Below are positions 1 through 8,610 of a DNA stretch of 64,000 nt, in pieces; the stretch's first letter is position 1; each line of letters opens with the position of its first letter. The notes beneath the pieces are model-generated. The model was not told the origin of the DNA. It did not search any database and saw only the letters and a program-made list of their open reading frames with translations. Both the position numbers and the translations under genes were made by a program. The DNA is from Streptosporangium lutulentum (GTDB lineage: Bacteria; Actinomycetota; Actinomycetes; Streptosporangiales; Streptosporangiaceae), in contig NZ_JAUSQU010000001.1 in assembly GCF_030811455.1 (NCBI RefSeq), forward strand, positions 7,626,001-7,690,000, in the 5' to 3' direction.

Positions 1-842
1 ACCAGGGCCAGCCAGAGCAGGCTGGTCAGCCAGTCCGGCATGTAGAGCCGGATGAGCATGCCGCGCATCGACTGGTTGGTGGTCGCCGCGTTGGCGCCGA
101 GCCGTTCGGGGTCGAGCAGGGCGTGGAACCAGAACTCGACGGCGTCGTCCGGGATCACCAGGAAGGGCAACAGGGTCAGCAGCGCGGTGGTGAAGGCCGC
201 CATGAAGAAGGTCTTGCGGTGTTCCTCCTTCGCGCCGGGGCCGAACCCGGCGATCAGGAAGTAGATCAGGAAGACCCCCGGGGTGAGCTTCAGCGCGGTG
301 GCCAGGCCGATCAGCATGCCGCGCGGCCACACCGGGCGCCGGACCACGCAGTCCGCCAGGCAGAGCGCGACCAGCAGGATGTCCACCTGGCCGAAGCGGA
401 CCTGGTCCCTGATCGGCATCAGGTAGGTGCACGCCACCATCAGGAAGGCGAACGCCATCGGCAGCCACAGGCCGCTCGCCCGGTTCAGGGCGGCCCGGAA
501 GCCGAATCCGACCCCGACCGCTAGCGTGACGAAGATCAGGATCGTCCACACCCACTGCGCCACCGGCCACGACATCGCCGCCAGGGGCGTGGCCAGCAGC
601 GCCGCGATCGGCGGATAGGTGAACGGCAGAAGCTGAGGAGCGGGCGTCAGGAAGTCGTAGACCGGCCGCCCCTCCAGGATCGCCTCGCCGCCGGTACGGT
701 ACACATCCAGGTCGACCAGACGCTGGTCGTCGACGTTGCCCAGCCACTGGAACACCAGCGGGGCCACCGCCACCGCGACGAGCAGCAGCGCGAGCAGCCA
801 CATCCACGGGGGCCGCTTGGTCGTGGTCACCTCGCCAGTCAT
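1..842 (-). CDS. GT87-family (DUF2029) polyprenol-phosphate mannosyltransferase-like membrane protein, C-terminus cut by window edge
   Basis: About 280 residues are visible; the 3' end lies outside the window. After a short cytosolic leader (MTGEVTTTKRPP) comes a membrane segment, then the family hallmarks: an acidic DLDVYRTGGEAIL stretch near residue 45, LPFTYPPIAALL near 70, and a GLATALKLTPG helix near 180 followed by alternating hydrophobic segments and NQSMRGMLIRL. GT-C enzymes of this family move mannose (or a related sugar) from a polyprenyl phosphate to lipid or wall glycans on the outer face of the membrane. The gene is divergent from the 808-residue protein at 911. The ATG at 842 is preceded in frame by a GTG at 845. 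The family is clear; the acceptor is unknown. Confidence 0.82.
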   Translation of the reverse strand, partial: MTGEVTTTKRPPWMWLLALLLVAVAVAPLVFQWLGNVDDQRLVDLDVYRTGGEAILEGRPVYDFLTPAPQLLPFTYPPIAALLATPLAAMSWPVAQWVWTILIFVTLAVGVGFGFRAALNRASGLWLPMAFAFLMVACTYLMPIRDQVRFGQVDILLVALCLADCVVRRPVWPRGMLIGLATALKLTPGVFLIYFLIAGFGPGAKEEHRKTFFMAAFTTALLTLLPFLVIPDDAVEFWFHALLDPERLGANAATTNQSMRGMLIRLYMPDWLTSLLWLAL

Positions 843-910
843 CACGACCAGGCAGGTTACCGTGGGCCTGGGAGAAACGACCGCCAACGGTCACGGATAC
901 GGGGGAACGG

Positions 911-3337
911 ATGGGTTCGACGCACGGCGGTCAGGGAGTCGTCCGCCAGGGCGCCGGAAGATCACCCGCGCTCTCGCGGTCGCGCTCCGCGGTGATCGTC
1001 GCGCGTCGTGACGGCCGGAGATCCCTGCGGGCACGGCCTCGCCCCTGGGTCGTCCGCACCGCGCTGGTCACCGTGTTCCTCCTGCTTTCCGGGATATCCG
1101 GACTCCCTGGATTTTTCGGGCTCTTCGGAGCCGGTACGGCCGGCGCCTCGGCCACGGGGTCGCCCGCCGTCAGGGTCGTGGTGATCGGAGTCCCCGGGCT
1201 GGAGTGGAGCGACCTGGACAGGGCGCGGACCCCGAACCTGTGGAAGCTGGTCGATCAGGGCGGGGTCGCGTCGCTGTCCACGCGGGCGGTGCCGCCGCCG
1301 AATCGGGGCACCTGCCCGGTCGCGGGCTGGCTGACCGTCTCGGCGGGGCAGCGGGCGGGCGCGCCGGGGGCGAACTGCGCGCCGCCGCAGGCACCGAGGG
1401 CGACGCCGGACGGCGGGGCGAGCGTGCCGGACTGGGCGGAGCTGGTGGCTTTCAACGCGACCACCTCCTACCGGCCGGTGCTCGGGCAGCTCGGGCAGCT
1501 CGCGGTGGACGCCGGACGGAAGGTGGCGGCGGTCGGGCCGGGGGCCGCGCTCGGTGCGGCCGACAAAGATGGAAAAGTCGCGAAATACGCGGCGACCGTC
1601 GATGACCTCGGCGACCTGGCACCGTACGCGCTGATCGTGGTGGAGGCCGGGGACCTGACCGAGGCGTGGTCCAGGACGGGCCTCGACAAGGACGGCGACC
1701 CGATCCCGATGACCGGCCAGGCGAGGCGGGAGGCGGTGGCGGGGGTCGACCGCCAGGTGGGCGCGGTCCTCGACCGGCTGCCGCCGGGGGGCACGGAGGG
1801 ACCGGGCGGCCCGGGGAGTCCGGAGACCACCGCCGGCCCGGGAACCGCGACGGGTCCAAAGAGCCCGGGGACCACGGTCCTGCTCGGGGGCCTGTCGGAC
1901 ACCACGATCGCGCCCCATCTGCACGTGGCGATCGCCCGCGGCGCCTCTCCCAGCGGGGAGCCGTACTCCCACGGCTACCTCACCGCCGCCTCCACCCGCC
2001 AGGACGGGCTGGTCACCAATACCGACCTGACCGCCACCGCGATCGGACTCCTCGGTCTGGAGACCCCGAACGGCGTCGTGGGCCGCGTCTGGCAGAGCGG
2101 CGAGCCGAGCACGGAGCAGGCCGCCGGAATGGTCGCGAACCTGGCCGACGACGATCTGGCCAGCCAGGTGCTGCGCGAGGTGCGGGGGCCGTTCTTCGCG
2201 GTGTTCGTGACCGTGCAGATCCTGTTCTACCTGCTGGCCGCCGTCGCGGTCCGGCGGGGCTGGGGCGGCTCGCGGGCGCTGGCGGTCACCCAGGCCGTCG
2301 CGACGGTCAGCGGTGCGATCGCGATCGCGACCTTCCTGGCCCAGCTCGTGCCCTGGTGGAGCCTGCCCGCCCCGATGGCCGGGGTGATCCTCACCATTCT
2401 CGCCGTCGCCTGCGTGATCGCCGGGCTGGCCTTCGCCGGGCCGTGGCGGACGCACGTGCTCGGCCCGCTGACCGTGGTCGCGGGGATCACCTCGGTGGCC
2501 CTGCTGATCGACGTGATGACCGGGTCCAGGCTCCAGGTGAACGCGGTCACCGGCTACGAGCCGGTCACCGGCGGGCGCTTCTACGGCTTCAGCAACATCG
2601 CCTTCGCCGTCTATTCGGCGGGGACGATCCTGGCCCTGGCCGGGGTGGCCCAGTGGCTGATCTCGCGCGGGCGGCGGACGCTCGCGCTCACGGTCTGCAC
2701 GGCCTACGGCCTGTTCGCGATCCTCGTCGACGGCTGGCCGGCGTGGGGAGCCGACTTCGGCGGCGTCCCGGCCTTCCTGGTCGGGGTCGCCGTCCTCGTG
2801 ATCCTGCTGTCCGGCCGCCGGGTCTCGCCGGTCAAGCTCGGCCTGGTCGGGCTGGCGGGCGTCCTGCTGATCGGAGCCATCGCGGTGGTCGACTGGCTCA
2901 AACCACCCAGCGCCCGCACCCACCTGGGCTCCTTCGTCCAGCAGGTGCTGGACGGCGAGGCCTGGACGGTGATCGGCCGCAAGTTCGGCGCGATGATCGG
3001 GGTCACGGTCGGGAACTGGTCGCTGACCCTGCTCTCACTGGTCGCGCTGGCCTTCCTCTTCCTGGTGCTGAACCGCCCCTCCCGCTGGGGCGCCCCCGCG
3101 CTGGGCCGGGCCTACGCGCTCGCCCCGGCGCTGCGTGCCGGGCTGATCGGCGCGCTGACCTGCGCGCTGATCGGGTTCCTGATGAACGACTCGGGGATCG
3201 CGATCCCGGCGATGGCTCTCACGGTGGCGGTGCCGCTGACACTGACGGCCTGCGTGCGCGCGCTCCGGCACTCGCCGCCCACCATGCCAGAGCGAGCGTC
3301 AGCGCCAGCAGGGACCACGGCACCACCCGCTCCCTGA
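911..3337 (+). CDS. Large membrane protein with an alkaline phosphatase/sulfatase-like extracytoplasmic domain
   Basis: An 808-residue protein. A basic N-terminus and a hydrophobic anchor (about 45-70) lead into a region resembling the alkaline phosphatase/sulfatase fold, from VVVIGVPGLEW (about 90) through NRGTCPVAGWLTVSAG (about 135) to LLGGLSDTT (about 325). A Gly/Pro/Thr-rich insert lies at about 290-320. From about residue 430 there are ten or more membrane helices. The start is the ATG preceded by GGGGGAAC. Similar proteins sit among glycosyltransferases in actinobacteria and have no assigned reaction. I do not see a complete metal-binding signature, so enzymatic activity is uncertain. 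The last 119 bp overlap the end of the convergent gene. Confidence 0.75.
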   Translation: MGSTHGGQGVVRQGAGRSPALSRSRSAVIVARRDGRRSLRARPRPWVVRTALVTVFLLLSGISGLPGFFGLFGAGTAGASATGSPAVRVVVIGVPGLEWSDLDRARTPNLWKLVDQGGVASLSTRAVPPPNRGTCPVAGWLTVSAGQRAGAPGANCAPPQAPRATPDGGASVPDWAELVAFNATTSYRPVLGQLGQLAVDAGRKVAAVGPGAALGAADKDGKVAKYAATVDDLGDLAPYALIVVEAGDLTEAWSRTGLDKDGDPIPMTGQARREAVAGVDRQVGAVLDRLPPGGTEGPGGPGSPETTAGPGTATGPKSPGTTVLLGGLSDTTIAPHLHVAIARGASPSGEPYSHGYLTAASTRQDGLVTNTDLTATAIGLLGLETPNGVVGRVWQSGEPSTEQAAGMVANLADDDLASQVLREVRGPFFAVFVTVQILFYLLAAVAVRRGWGGSRALAVTQAVATVSGAIAIATFLAQLVPWWSLPAPMAGVILTILAVACVIAGLAFAGPWRTHVLGPLTVVAGITSVALLIDVMTGSRLQVNAVTGYEPVTGGRFYGFSNIAFAVYSAGTILALAGVAQWLISRGRRTLALTVCTAYGLFAILVDGWPAWGADFGGVPAFLVGVAVLVILLSGRRVSPVKLGLVGLAGVLLIGAIAVVDWLKPPSARTHLGSFVQQVLDGEAWTVIGRKFGAMIGVTVGNWSLTLLSLVALAFLFLVLNRPSRWGAPALGRAYALAPALRAGLIGALTCALIGFLMNDSGIAIPAMALTVAVPLTLTACVRALRHSPPTMPERASAPAGTTAPPAP

Positions 3338-4697
3338 GCAGGGTCTTCAGCCAGAGCAGGTCCTCCGGGCGCAGGGCCTCCCTGGCCGGGAGATAGCCCA
3401 GGGACAGGATGGTCACCCTGGCCACCATGAAGCCCTCCAGCGCGGGCCAGGAGGCCATGGCCAGCAGCGCGAAGGCCAGCCCGTCGTACCAGGGCAGCGC
3501 GTACGGCGCGGCGAACAGCCAGGCGACCACCATCACCGCGGCGACCGCCGGGGCGGTGCTCTCCGGCAAGGACCGCGGCAGTGCCCGCAGGAGCAGCCAG
3601 GCCAGTCCCGCCAGCAGGAGCAGTGAGCCGACCTGGATCCAGGCCGAGTAGGCCCCCGGCCCGAACACCGTCTGGAGCCCGCCCTTGGCCAGCTGCCACG
3701 GTGTGGCGAGCGAGACCTTCTTGCTGGCCGCGCCGACCTGGTCGAGCACGTGCGACCCGGCGAGACCGTAGATCACCAGCACGGTGGCCGTCGCGGTCCC
3801 CGCCACGACGGCGAGCCTGCCGGGCGAGCGGCGCAGCTCCCACGCGGGACCGAGCGCCACGAGCCCGGCGTTGAGCTTGACCCCGATCCCCACCCCCAGC
3901 AGCAGCCCCGATCCGGCTCCGCGAGCCATGAGCGCCGCGACCATGCAGGCGACGGCCAGGGTGTCCACGTGCATCCCCGCGGACAGGTGATAGATCATCA
4001 GCGGGTTGACCGCCCACAGGAGCGCCGCGCGCCGCTGCAGGTCCGCGTCCCCGCGGGTGAAGCGGTGCAGCAGCAACGCCGTGCCGATGAACGCCGCCGC
4101 GTTGACCAGCGCCATCGCGAAGATCGTCAGCCTGACCGAGTCGCCGCCGACGAGACTCGCCAGCGCCTGTACGGCGGTCGCCACCGGGCCGTAGACGCTG
4201 GTCACGCCCGCCCACTCCTCCACCGCGCCGGTGACGGGGTCGGCGGGCAGCGCGCTGGGAGCGACGGCGTAGGGGTCCTGGCCGAGCGTGACCAGGCGGC
4301 CGTAGGCGGCGTAGTTCAGATGGTCGGCCGAGCCCGACGGCGGCAGGAAGGCGAGCAGGGCGGCCGCCACGCAGCCCGCCGCGAGCAGCCATCGCGGATC
4401 CGGTCTCCACCGTGACCGCAGGGCGGCGGCGAGGCCGAGCCCGCCCAGCACGATCGCGGCCGCGGCCATGGCGATCACCAGGTGGCCGTCGGGGCGCAGG
4501 TCCAGCGAGTACGGAGGCTGCCAGGCCGGGCCCGCCAGCCGCGGAACCATGGCCGAGGGCCCCAGCAGCCCGATCAGGACCGTCAGTCCCACCGACAGCC
4601 CGATGGCCGTGAACGCGACGATGTCGAGCCCCCGCGGCGTGCCACGCACGGAACCCCGTCTGCCGTCGACAACCGGCGCATCCCAAGTCACCCGCAA
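3219..4697 (-). CDS. MptB-like GT-C mannosyltransferase, multi-pass membrane protein
   Basis: A 492-residue protein with about a dozen hydrophobic helices. Features typical of actinobacterial alpha-mannosyltransferases of the MptA/MptB type include PPSGSADHLNYAAYGRL near residue 120 (the acidic loop after the first helices), TSVYGPVATAVQAL, NPLMIYHLSAGMHVDTL and GIGVKLNAGLVAL. Such enzymes use polyprenyl-phosphomannose and extend lipomannan-type cores. The C-terminal end is basic and proline-rich and overlaps the convergent 808-residue gene. Its location beside another GT-C gene and a GT2 gene supports a role in an envelope glycolipid. Acceptor and linkage are not determined here. Confidence 0.75.
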   Translation of the reverse strand: MRVTWDAPVVDGRRGSVRGTPRGLDIVAFTAIGLSVGLTVLIGLLGPSAMVPRLAGPAWQPPYSLDLRPDGHLVIAMAAAAIVLGGLGLAAALRSRWRPDPRWLLAAGCVAAALLAFLPPSGSADHLNYAAYGRLVTLGQDPYAVAPSALPADPVTGAVEEWAGVTSVYGPVATAVQALASLVGGDSVRLTIFAMALVNAAAFIGTALLLHRFTRGDADLQRRAALLWAVNPLMIYHLSAGMHVDTLAVACMVAALMARGAGSGLLLGVGIGVKLNAGLVALGPAWELRRSPGRLAVVAGTATATVLVIYGLAGSHVLDQVGAASKKVSLATPWQLAKGGLQTVFGPGAYSAWIQVGSLLLLAGLAWLLLRALPRSLPESTAPAVAAVMVVAWLFAAPYALPWYDGLAFALLAMASWPALEGFMVARVTILSLGYLPAREALRPEDLLWLKTLLRERVVPWSLLALTLALAWWAASAGARARRPSVSAAPPP

Positions 4698-4935
4698 ATT
4701 TCAGCACACCCGGCGTGATGCCCGGAGCCGCGTCCCGCCGACCGGTCGCGCACCACCGGCGGGAACGGACCGGCGAGGACGCCCGGCCGCGTACGGCGAG
4801 CGGGAGCGGACCGGCGGACACCCGGCCGCGTACGGCGAGCGGGGCCGAACGGGCGCAGCCGTACAACCCGGCCCGCCCGGGTGAGCGGCCGTGACCCGAT
4901 CCGCGTGAGAGCCGGGCGGGCGGCGGTGACCTGAC
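4698..4935. repeat. Intergenic spacer with an imperfect 40-bp tandem repeat (4757-4858)
   Basis: The spacer between two minus-strand genes holds about two and a half copies of a roughly 40-bp unit containing CCGGCCGCGTACGGCGAGCG. Clear copies start at 4781 and 4821, with a partial copy before them. I see no gene in it; short frames across it are low-complexity and lack a ribosome-binding site. Confidence 0.6.
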
Positions 4936-5619
4936 CTATATGCGGACCGCCAGTGCCCGTGCGACGTCACGGAACTGCCTGGCCCGGTGGAGCTGGGCGT
5001 TCCAGTCGGTGCCGGTGGCCCGATGGGCCATCTCCACCTGGACCTCTCGCACACGAAAGCCCTTGCGGAGCAGGTCGATGGTGAGACCGGTCTCCACACC
5101 GAAGCCCCGGGCCAGGGGACGGGCCGACTCGAAGGCGGTCCGGGTCAGGCAGCGCTGGCCGTTCAGCGGCTGGGTGGGCGTCCATCCGGTGATGCGCTGG
5201 ACACCCTCGCGCGCGAGCTTGACCACGAGTCCGTGGCCGCCGAGCTTCACCCGGGTGACGAACACGGCGATCGTCATGTCGGCCTCACCCGCCACGACGG
5301 GCTCGATCAGGGGCGCGGCCATGCGAGCGGTCTCGCCCAGATCCGCGTCGAGGAACAGCAGGTGCCGGGACTCGGTGCCGTCGAGCAGGCGCACCGCCTC
5401 CGCCCCGCTCTCCATGGCGGCCGCCTTGCCCCGGTTGCGGCTGTGCCGTACGACGCGGGCTCCGGCCGCCTTGGCCACCCTGCCGGTCTGGTCGGCCGAG
5501 CCGTCGTCCACGACCACGACGAGGTCGACGCCGGGCAGCGCCAGGGCCGCGGTCACGGTGGCGCCGATCCGGTCGCCCTCATCCTTGGCGGGGATGATCA
5601 CCGCTACGCCGGTCATCAT
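4936..5619 (-). CDS. GT2 family glycosyltransferase (GpgS/dolichyl-phosphate sugar synthase-like)
   Basis: A 227-residue soluble GT-A fold enzyme. It shows VAVIIPAKDEGDRIG at the N-terminus, VVVDDGSAD near 36-43, the NRGKAAAM element near 62-69, and the metal-binding DAD in LLFLDADLGE at about 91-93. There are no membrane segments. GT2 enzymes transfer a sugar from a nucleotide donor; close homologues include glucosyl-3-phosphoglycerate synthases and polyprenyl-phosphate sugar synthases. The latter would supply the GT-C enzymes next door, but this is inference. Its ATG overlaps the stop of the upstream STAS gene by 4 bp, so the two are translationally coupled. Confidence 0.85.
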   Translation of the reverse strand: MMTGVAVIIPAKDEGDRIGATVTAALALPGVDLVVVVDDGSADQTGRVAKAAGARVVRHSRNRGKAAAMESGAEAVRLLDGTESRHLLFLDADLGETARMAAPLIEPVVAGEADMTIAVFVTRVKLGGHGLVVKLAREGVQRITGWTPTQPLNGQRCLTRTAFESARPLARGFGVETGLTIDLLRKGFRVREVQVEMAHRATGTDWNAQLHRARQFRDVARALAVRI

Positions 5620-6002
5620 TGGGGCTCTGACGTCAGCAGCTCCTCGGGAACGGCTTTGTGCACGGTGAACACCGAGTCGAGACCCGTCACCTGGAGGATT
5701 TTCTGCACGGCGGGCGGCGGTGCCGCCAGCTCCAGCACGCCGCCGCGCTCCTTCAGCCGCTTGAGCACGGAGAGAAGCACGTTCAGGCCGGTGGAATCAC
5801 AGAATTCCACCCCGGACATGTCGATGACCACGTGAGTGGTCCGGCTCTCCTCCAGCACCCGAGCGAACTCGGACTGCAGGCGAGGCGCGGTGTATAGGTC
5901 GATTTCGCCAACGATGGTCACGACGGTGTGCCCGGCATGAGATCGAGTTGAGACTTTTAGCTCCACAGCGGGCACACTAGCGGCGCGAGGGCCGCTGGTC
6001 AC
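5616..6002 (-). CDS. STAS-domain anti-sigma factor antagonist
   Basis: A 128-residue protein that is essentially one STAS domain, from VELKVSTRS (about 13) to the end. The phosphorylatable position is Ser70 in GVEFCDSTGLN, the site that RsbW-type kinases modify in RsbV/SpoIIAA proteins. The GTG start has a GAGAG Shine-Dalgarno six bases upstream. Family knowledge: the dephosphorylated protein binds an anti-sigma kinase and frees a sigma factor. It shares a 4-bp overlap with the GT2 gene downstream, an unusual pairing. A GGTTT-N15-GGGG element lies upstream. Confidence 0.9.
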   Translation of the reverse strand: MTSGPRAASVPAVELKVSTRSHAGHTVVTIVGEIDLYTAPRLQSEFARVLEESRTTHVVIDMSGVEFCDSTGLNVLLSVLKRLKERGGVLELAAPPPAVQKILQVTGLDSVFTVHKAVPEELLTSEPQ

Positions 6003-6035
6003 GTTCTCTCGAGCAACCCGAGTCGTCAGCCCTTT

Positions 6036-6062
6036 GTCCCCCGTTTCGGTCCCATGGAAACC
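6036..6062 (-). promoter_or_regulatory. Possible stress-sigma (sigma-B/F type) promoter for the STAS-GT2 operon
   Basis: On the minus strand GGTTT is followed after 15 bases by GGGGGAC, ending 34 bp before the GTG start of the STAS gene. This resembles the GGTTT/GGGTA elements of actinobacterial SigB/SigF promoters. The same spacing recurs upstream of the HATPase gene at 10556. Confidence 0.35.
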
Positions 6063-6192
6063 CTGGGTGCGCGAAACTTAACACTGTGCGACACCGGCTT
6101 GGCCGGAACGGGGGGAGACCCGGCACCTCCCGACCATCACTGCGCTACGACAGTGGCGGCCGTTGAGTATAGAAACGGGCTCGAACGCAGCA

Positions 6193-6735
6193 ATGAACAC
6201 CGACCTACCTGAGGATTCACAACGACAGCGACTCCGAGATCGCCTGGAGTCCACGATCGCCCGCACCGAGAAAGCCACCTCGTGGCGCGATGCGGCCAAC
6301 TCCCTCCGCGACCTGGTGAGCCACGAGGGCTACGTCCCGATCAGAACCCGCCTGTCCGGCGAGGATCTCGACTTCCTCGAAGGAGCGCGCGAAGAGCTGC
6401 TGGACTTCGCGACGCTCGGGATCAGGCTGCTCGACCTGCATCAACCCCGCGACGCGGGCGGCATCACCAGCGACGCGGCGCATCCCATCCTGCGCTGCCG
6501 AAGCTGCATGTGGCGGTGGCCGTGCCCGACCTTCCGCGCCATGTCCGAGTCGTACGACACCATGAGGACCCCGACGTCCTGCCAGCATGTCGAGATCGAC
6601 CACGACCACGACGACCACGACGACGCCCGTACGACCCTCCTGCTCCCCGCGAAGGGCGAGGGCGACGTCACGACCCTGGTGACCCCGGCGGCCACCGGCG
6701 GGGTCTCCGAGAAGAACGGGGTCACCGGGACATGA
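6193..6735 (+). CDS. Hypothetical protein with a C-x2-C-x5-C motif and an Asp/His-rich stretch
   Basis: I recognise no family with confidence. From the ATG at 6193 it is about 180 residues; a TTG at 6163 would add ten. The N-terminal part is charged and helical (QRQRLRDRLEST, LSGEDLDFLEGAREELLDFA). It is followed by a compact CRSCMWRWPCPTFRAM motif of the kind seen in small actinomycete proteins such as DUF6221, then HVEIDHDHDDHDDA, a possible metal-binding run. The C-terminus is disordered. Its end overlaps the convergent histidine kinase gene by 14 bp. No convincing Shine-Dalgarno supports either start. Confidence 0.6.
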   Translation: MNTDLPEDSQRQRLRDRLESTIARTEKATSWRDAANSLRDLVSHEGYVPIRTRLSGEDLDFLEGAREELLDFATLGIRLLDLHQPRDAGGITSDAAHPILRCRSCMWRWPCPTFRAMSESYDTMRTPTSCQHVEIDHDHDDHDDARTTLLLPAKGEGDVTTLVTPAATGGVSEKNGVTGT

Positions 6736-7879
6736 CGGCCTGAGGCCCCTCGGGCACGGACAGGGGGAGGCGGATCTCGAACCGGCACCCGGGGCCGGTG
6801 TTGACGACGTCTATGGCTCCCTGATGGGCCTCGACGATGCCTCGCGCGATCGCCAGACCGAGGCCCGCGCCGGCACCGTCGGCCCTGGGGGTCCGGGCCG
6901 CCTCCCCGCGGAAGGCGACGTCGAACACGCGAGGCAGGTCGTCGGCCGGGATGCCGCCGCAGCAGTCGGCGACCGACAGGCAGGCGACCCCGTCCTCCAC
7001 CGCCGCGCGCACCCACACCGTGCCGTCGGCCGGGGTGTGCCTGATCGCGTTGACCACCAGGTTGCCCAGCGCCCGGGAGAGTTCCCCGGCGTCGGCCTGA
7101 ACCGGGACCGCCACGTCGGCCTGCCCCTCCAGCCGTACGCCCCTGGCCCTGGCCAGTTGCTCCACCCCGGCCAGCGCGTCGGCGACCAGGTCGCTGAGAC
7201 CGATTCGCCGCCGGGACAGGCGCAGTGCTCCCGCGTGGATCCTGGACAGCTCGAACAGGTCGTCCACCATGCCCGACAGCCGGTCCACCTCAAGGCGGAT
7301 CTGCCGGTGATAACGGCTCACGGTCTGCGGGTCGGCGACCACCCCGTCCTCCAGGGCCTCGACCATGGCCCGCATGCCCGCCAGGGGGGTGCGCAGGTCG
7401 TGGCTGACCCAGGCGACGAGCTCGCGGCGGGCGATCTCCAGGGAACGTTCGCGTTCGTGGCCCAGGCTGAGGCGGCGATAGGCCTGCTCCAGGGTCTTCG
7501 CGATCGTGCGAAGCTCGGCGGGCAGGCCGTCGGGCGGCACGAACTCCCCCGTGGGCGACACCGCCTGCACGGCGTCGACGAGCTTGCGGCTGGCCGCCAC
7601 GACCCGGCGGGCGAGCACCGCCGCCACGCCCAGGCCGACCAGCCCGCCGACCGCGACCACGCTGAGCACGATGTCCCTGGACTCGCCCTCGATGATCATT
7701 TTTAGGGTGACGGCGACCACGCCGCCCACCGTCGCCAGGACGGTCACCACGGCGACCACCGCGAGCATCACCCCGATCGACCGCCTGCGCAGCAGCCGCA
7801 TCAGGCCCAGCCCGGCCACCGCGATCAGCAGGCCGAGCCCGGCCGTGACCGCGACGATCCGCAGCATCTCGGGGATCAC
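6722..7879 (-). CDS. Two-component sensor histidine kinase (OmpR-pair type)
   Basis: A 385-residue kinase. Three hydrophobic helices span roughly 5-95, followed by a HAMP-like linker. The dimerisation helix carries the phospho-acceptor His160 in AWVSHDLRTPLAG, and the HATPase domain has the N box NLVVNAIRHT, VADCCGGI and GAGLGLAIARGIVEAH. The periplasmic portion is very short, so it may sense signals within the membrane. The GTG start at 7879 overlaps the stop of the response-regulator gene by 4 bp, which defines a regulator-kinase operon. The likely target of phosphotransfer is Asp53 of the adjacent regulator. Confidence 0.9.
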   Translation of the reverse strand: MIPEMLRIVAVTAGLGLLIAVAGLGLMRLLRRRSIGVMLAVVAVVTVLATVGGVVAVTLKMIIEGESRDIVLSVVAVGGLVGLGVAAVLARRVVAASRKLVDAVQAVSPTGEFVPPDGLPAELRTIAKTLEQAYRRLSLGHERERSLEIARRELVAWVSHDLRTPLAGMRAMVEALEDGVVADPQTVSRYHRQIRLEVDRLSGMVDDLFELSRIHAGALRLSRRRIGLSDLVADALAGVEQLARARGVRLEGQADVAVPVQADAGELSRALGNLVVNAIRHTPADGTVWVRAAVEDGVACLSVADCCGGIPADDLPRVFDVAFRGEAARTPRADGAGAGLGLAIARGIVEAHQGAIDVVNTGPGCRFEIRLPLSVPEGPQAVMSR

Positions 7880-8571
7880 GGCAGGACCAGGGGCTCGTAG
7901 CGGTAACCGACCCCCCACACGGTGACGATGCGCCGGGGGACGGTCGGGTCCGGCTCGATCTTCTCTCGAAGGCGGCGGACGTGGACGGTCACCGTGGAGG
8001 AGTCGCCGAAGGACCAGCCCCAGACCTGGTTGAGCAGGGCGGAGCGGCTGAAGGCCTGGCGGGGGTTGCGCATCAGGTGGGCCAGGAGGTCGAACTCGCG
8101 GGCGGTCAGCATGATCTCCTCCTCGCCGAGTCGCACCTCGTGGGCGCCGACGTCGACCGTCAGCTCGGCGTCCTTGAGCACGCCGGTGCCGGAGGGGGCC
8201 GAGACGCCGCGCGCCCGCCGCAGCACCGACTGGACCCGCAGGGCCAGCTCGCGAGGGCTGAACGGCTTGGTGACGTAGTCGTCGGCGCCGGTCTCCAGGC
8301 CGACGACCCTGTCCATCTCGTCGCCCAGCGCGGTCAGCATGATCACTGGAACCGGCCACCGTTCCCTGAGTTTCCTGCAGACCTGGAGCCCGTCCATCTT
8401 GGGCAGCATCAGGTCGAGGACCAGCAGGTCCGGCGGGTCGGCCAGGGCGCGCCTGAGCGCCTCCGCCCCGTCTCCCACGCACTCGACCGAGTGACCGTCG
8501 CGCTCCAGATAGCGGGCCACGACCTCGGCGACCATGGGATCGTCGTCGACCACCAGAATCCGTGCGCTCAT
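7876..8571 (-). CDS. OmpR/PhoB-family response regulator
   Basis: A 231-residue regulator. The receiver domain begins ARILVVDDDPMVAEV with acidic-pocket Asp10/11; the phosphorylation site is Asp53 in LLVLDLMLPKMDG, with ADDYVTKPF supplying the conserved Lys. The C-terminal winged helix ends GWSFGDSSTVTVHVRRLREKI, RIVTVWGVGYRYEP. I chose the ATG at 8571 (MSARILVVDDD) because it places the receiver domain at the N-terminus; an upstream frame to 8607 lacks support. Two 18-bp near-identical direct repeats lie 40 bp upstream and are candidates for its own binding site. Confidence 0.92.
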   Translation of the reverse strand: MSARILVVDDDPMVAEVVARYLERDGHSVECVGDGAEALRRALADPPDLLVLDLMLPKMDGLQVCRKLRERWPVPVIMLTALGDEMDRVVGLETGADDYVTKPFSPRELALRVQSVLRRARGVSAPSGTGVLKDAELTVDVGAHEVRLGEEEIMLTAREFDLLAHLMRNPRQAFSRSALLNQVWGWSFGDSSTVTVHVRRLREKIEPDPTVPRRIVTVWGVGYRYEPLVLP

Positions 8572-8610
8572 ATCCCCACGGTAGGCCCGGACGAGGCGGA
8601 TCCCCACGTT

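Noticed and set aside
962..2923. Long antisense frame opposite the 808-residue membrane protein
   Set aside because: Translation is rich in Arg, Gly, Asp and Gln without any domain, as expected for the shadow of a GC-rich gene.
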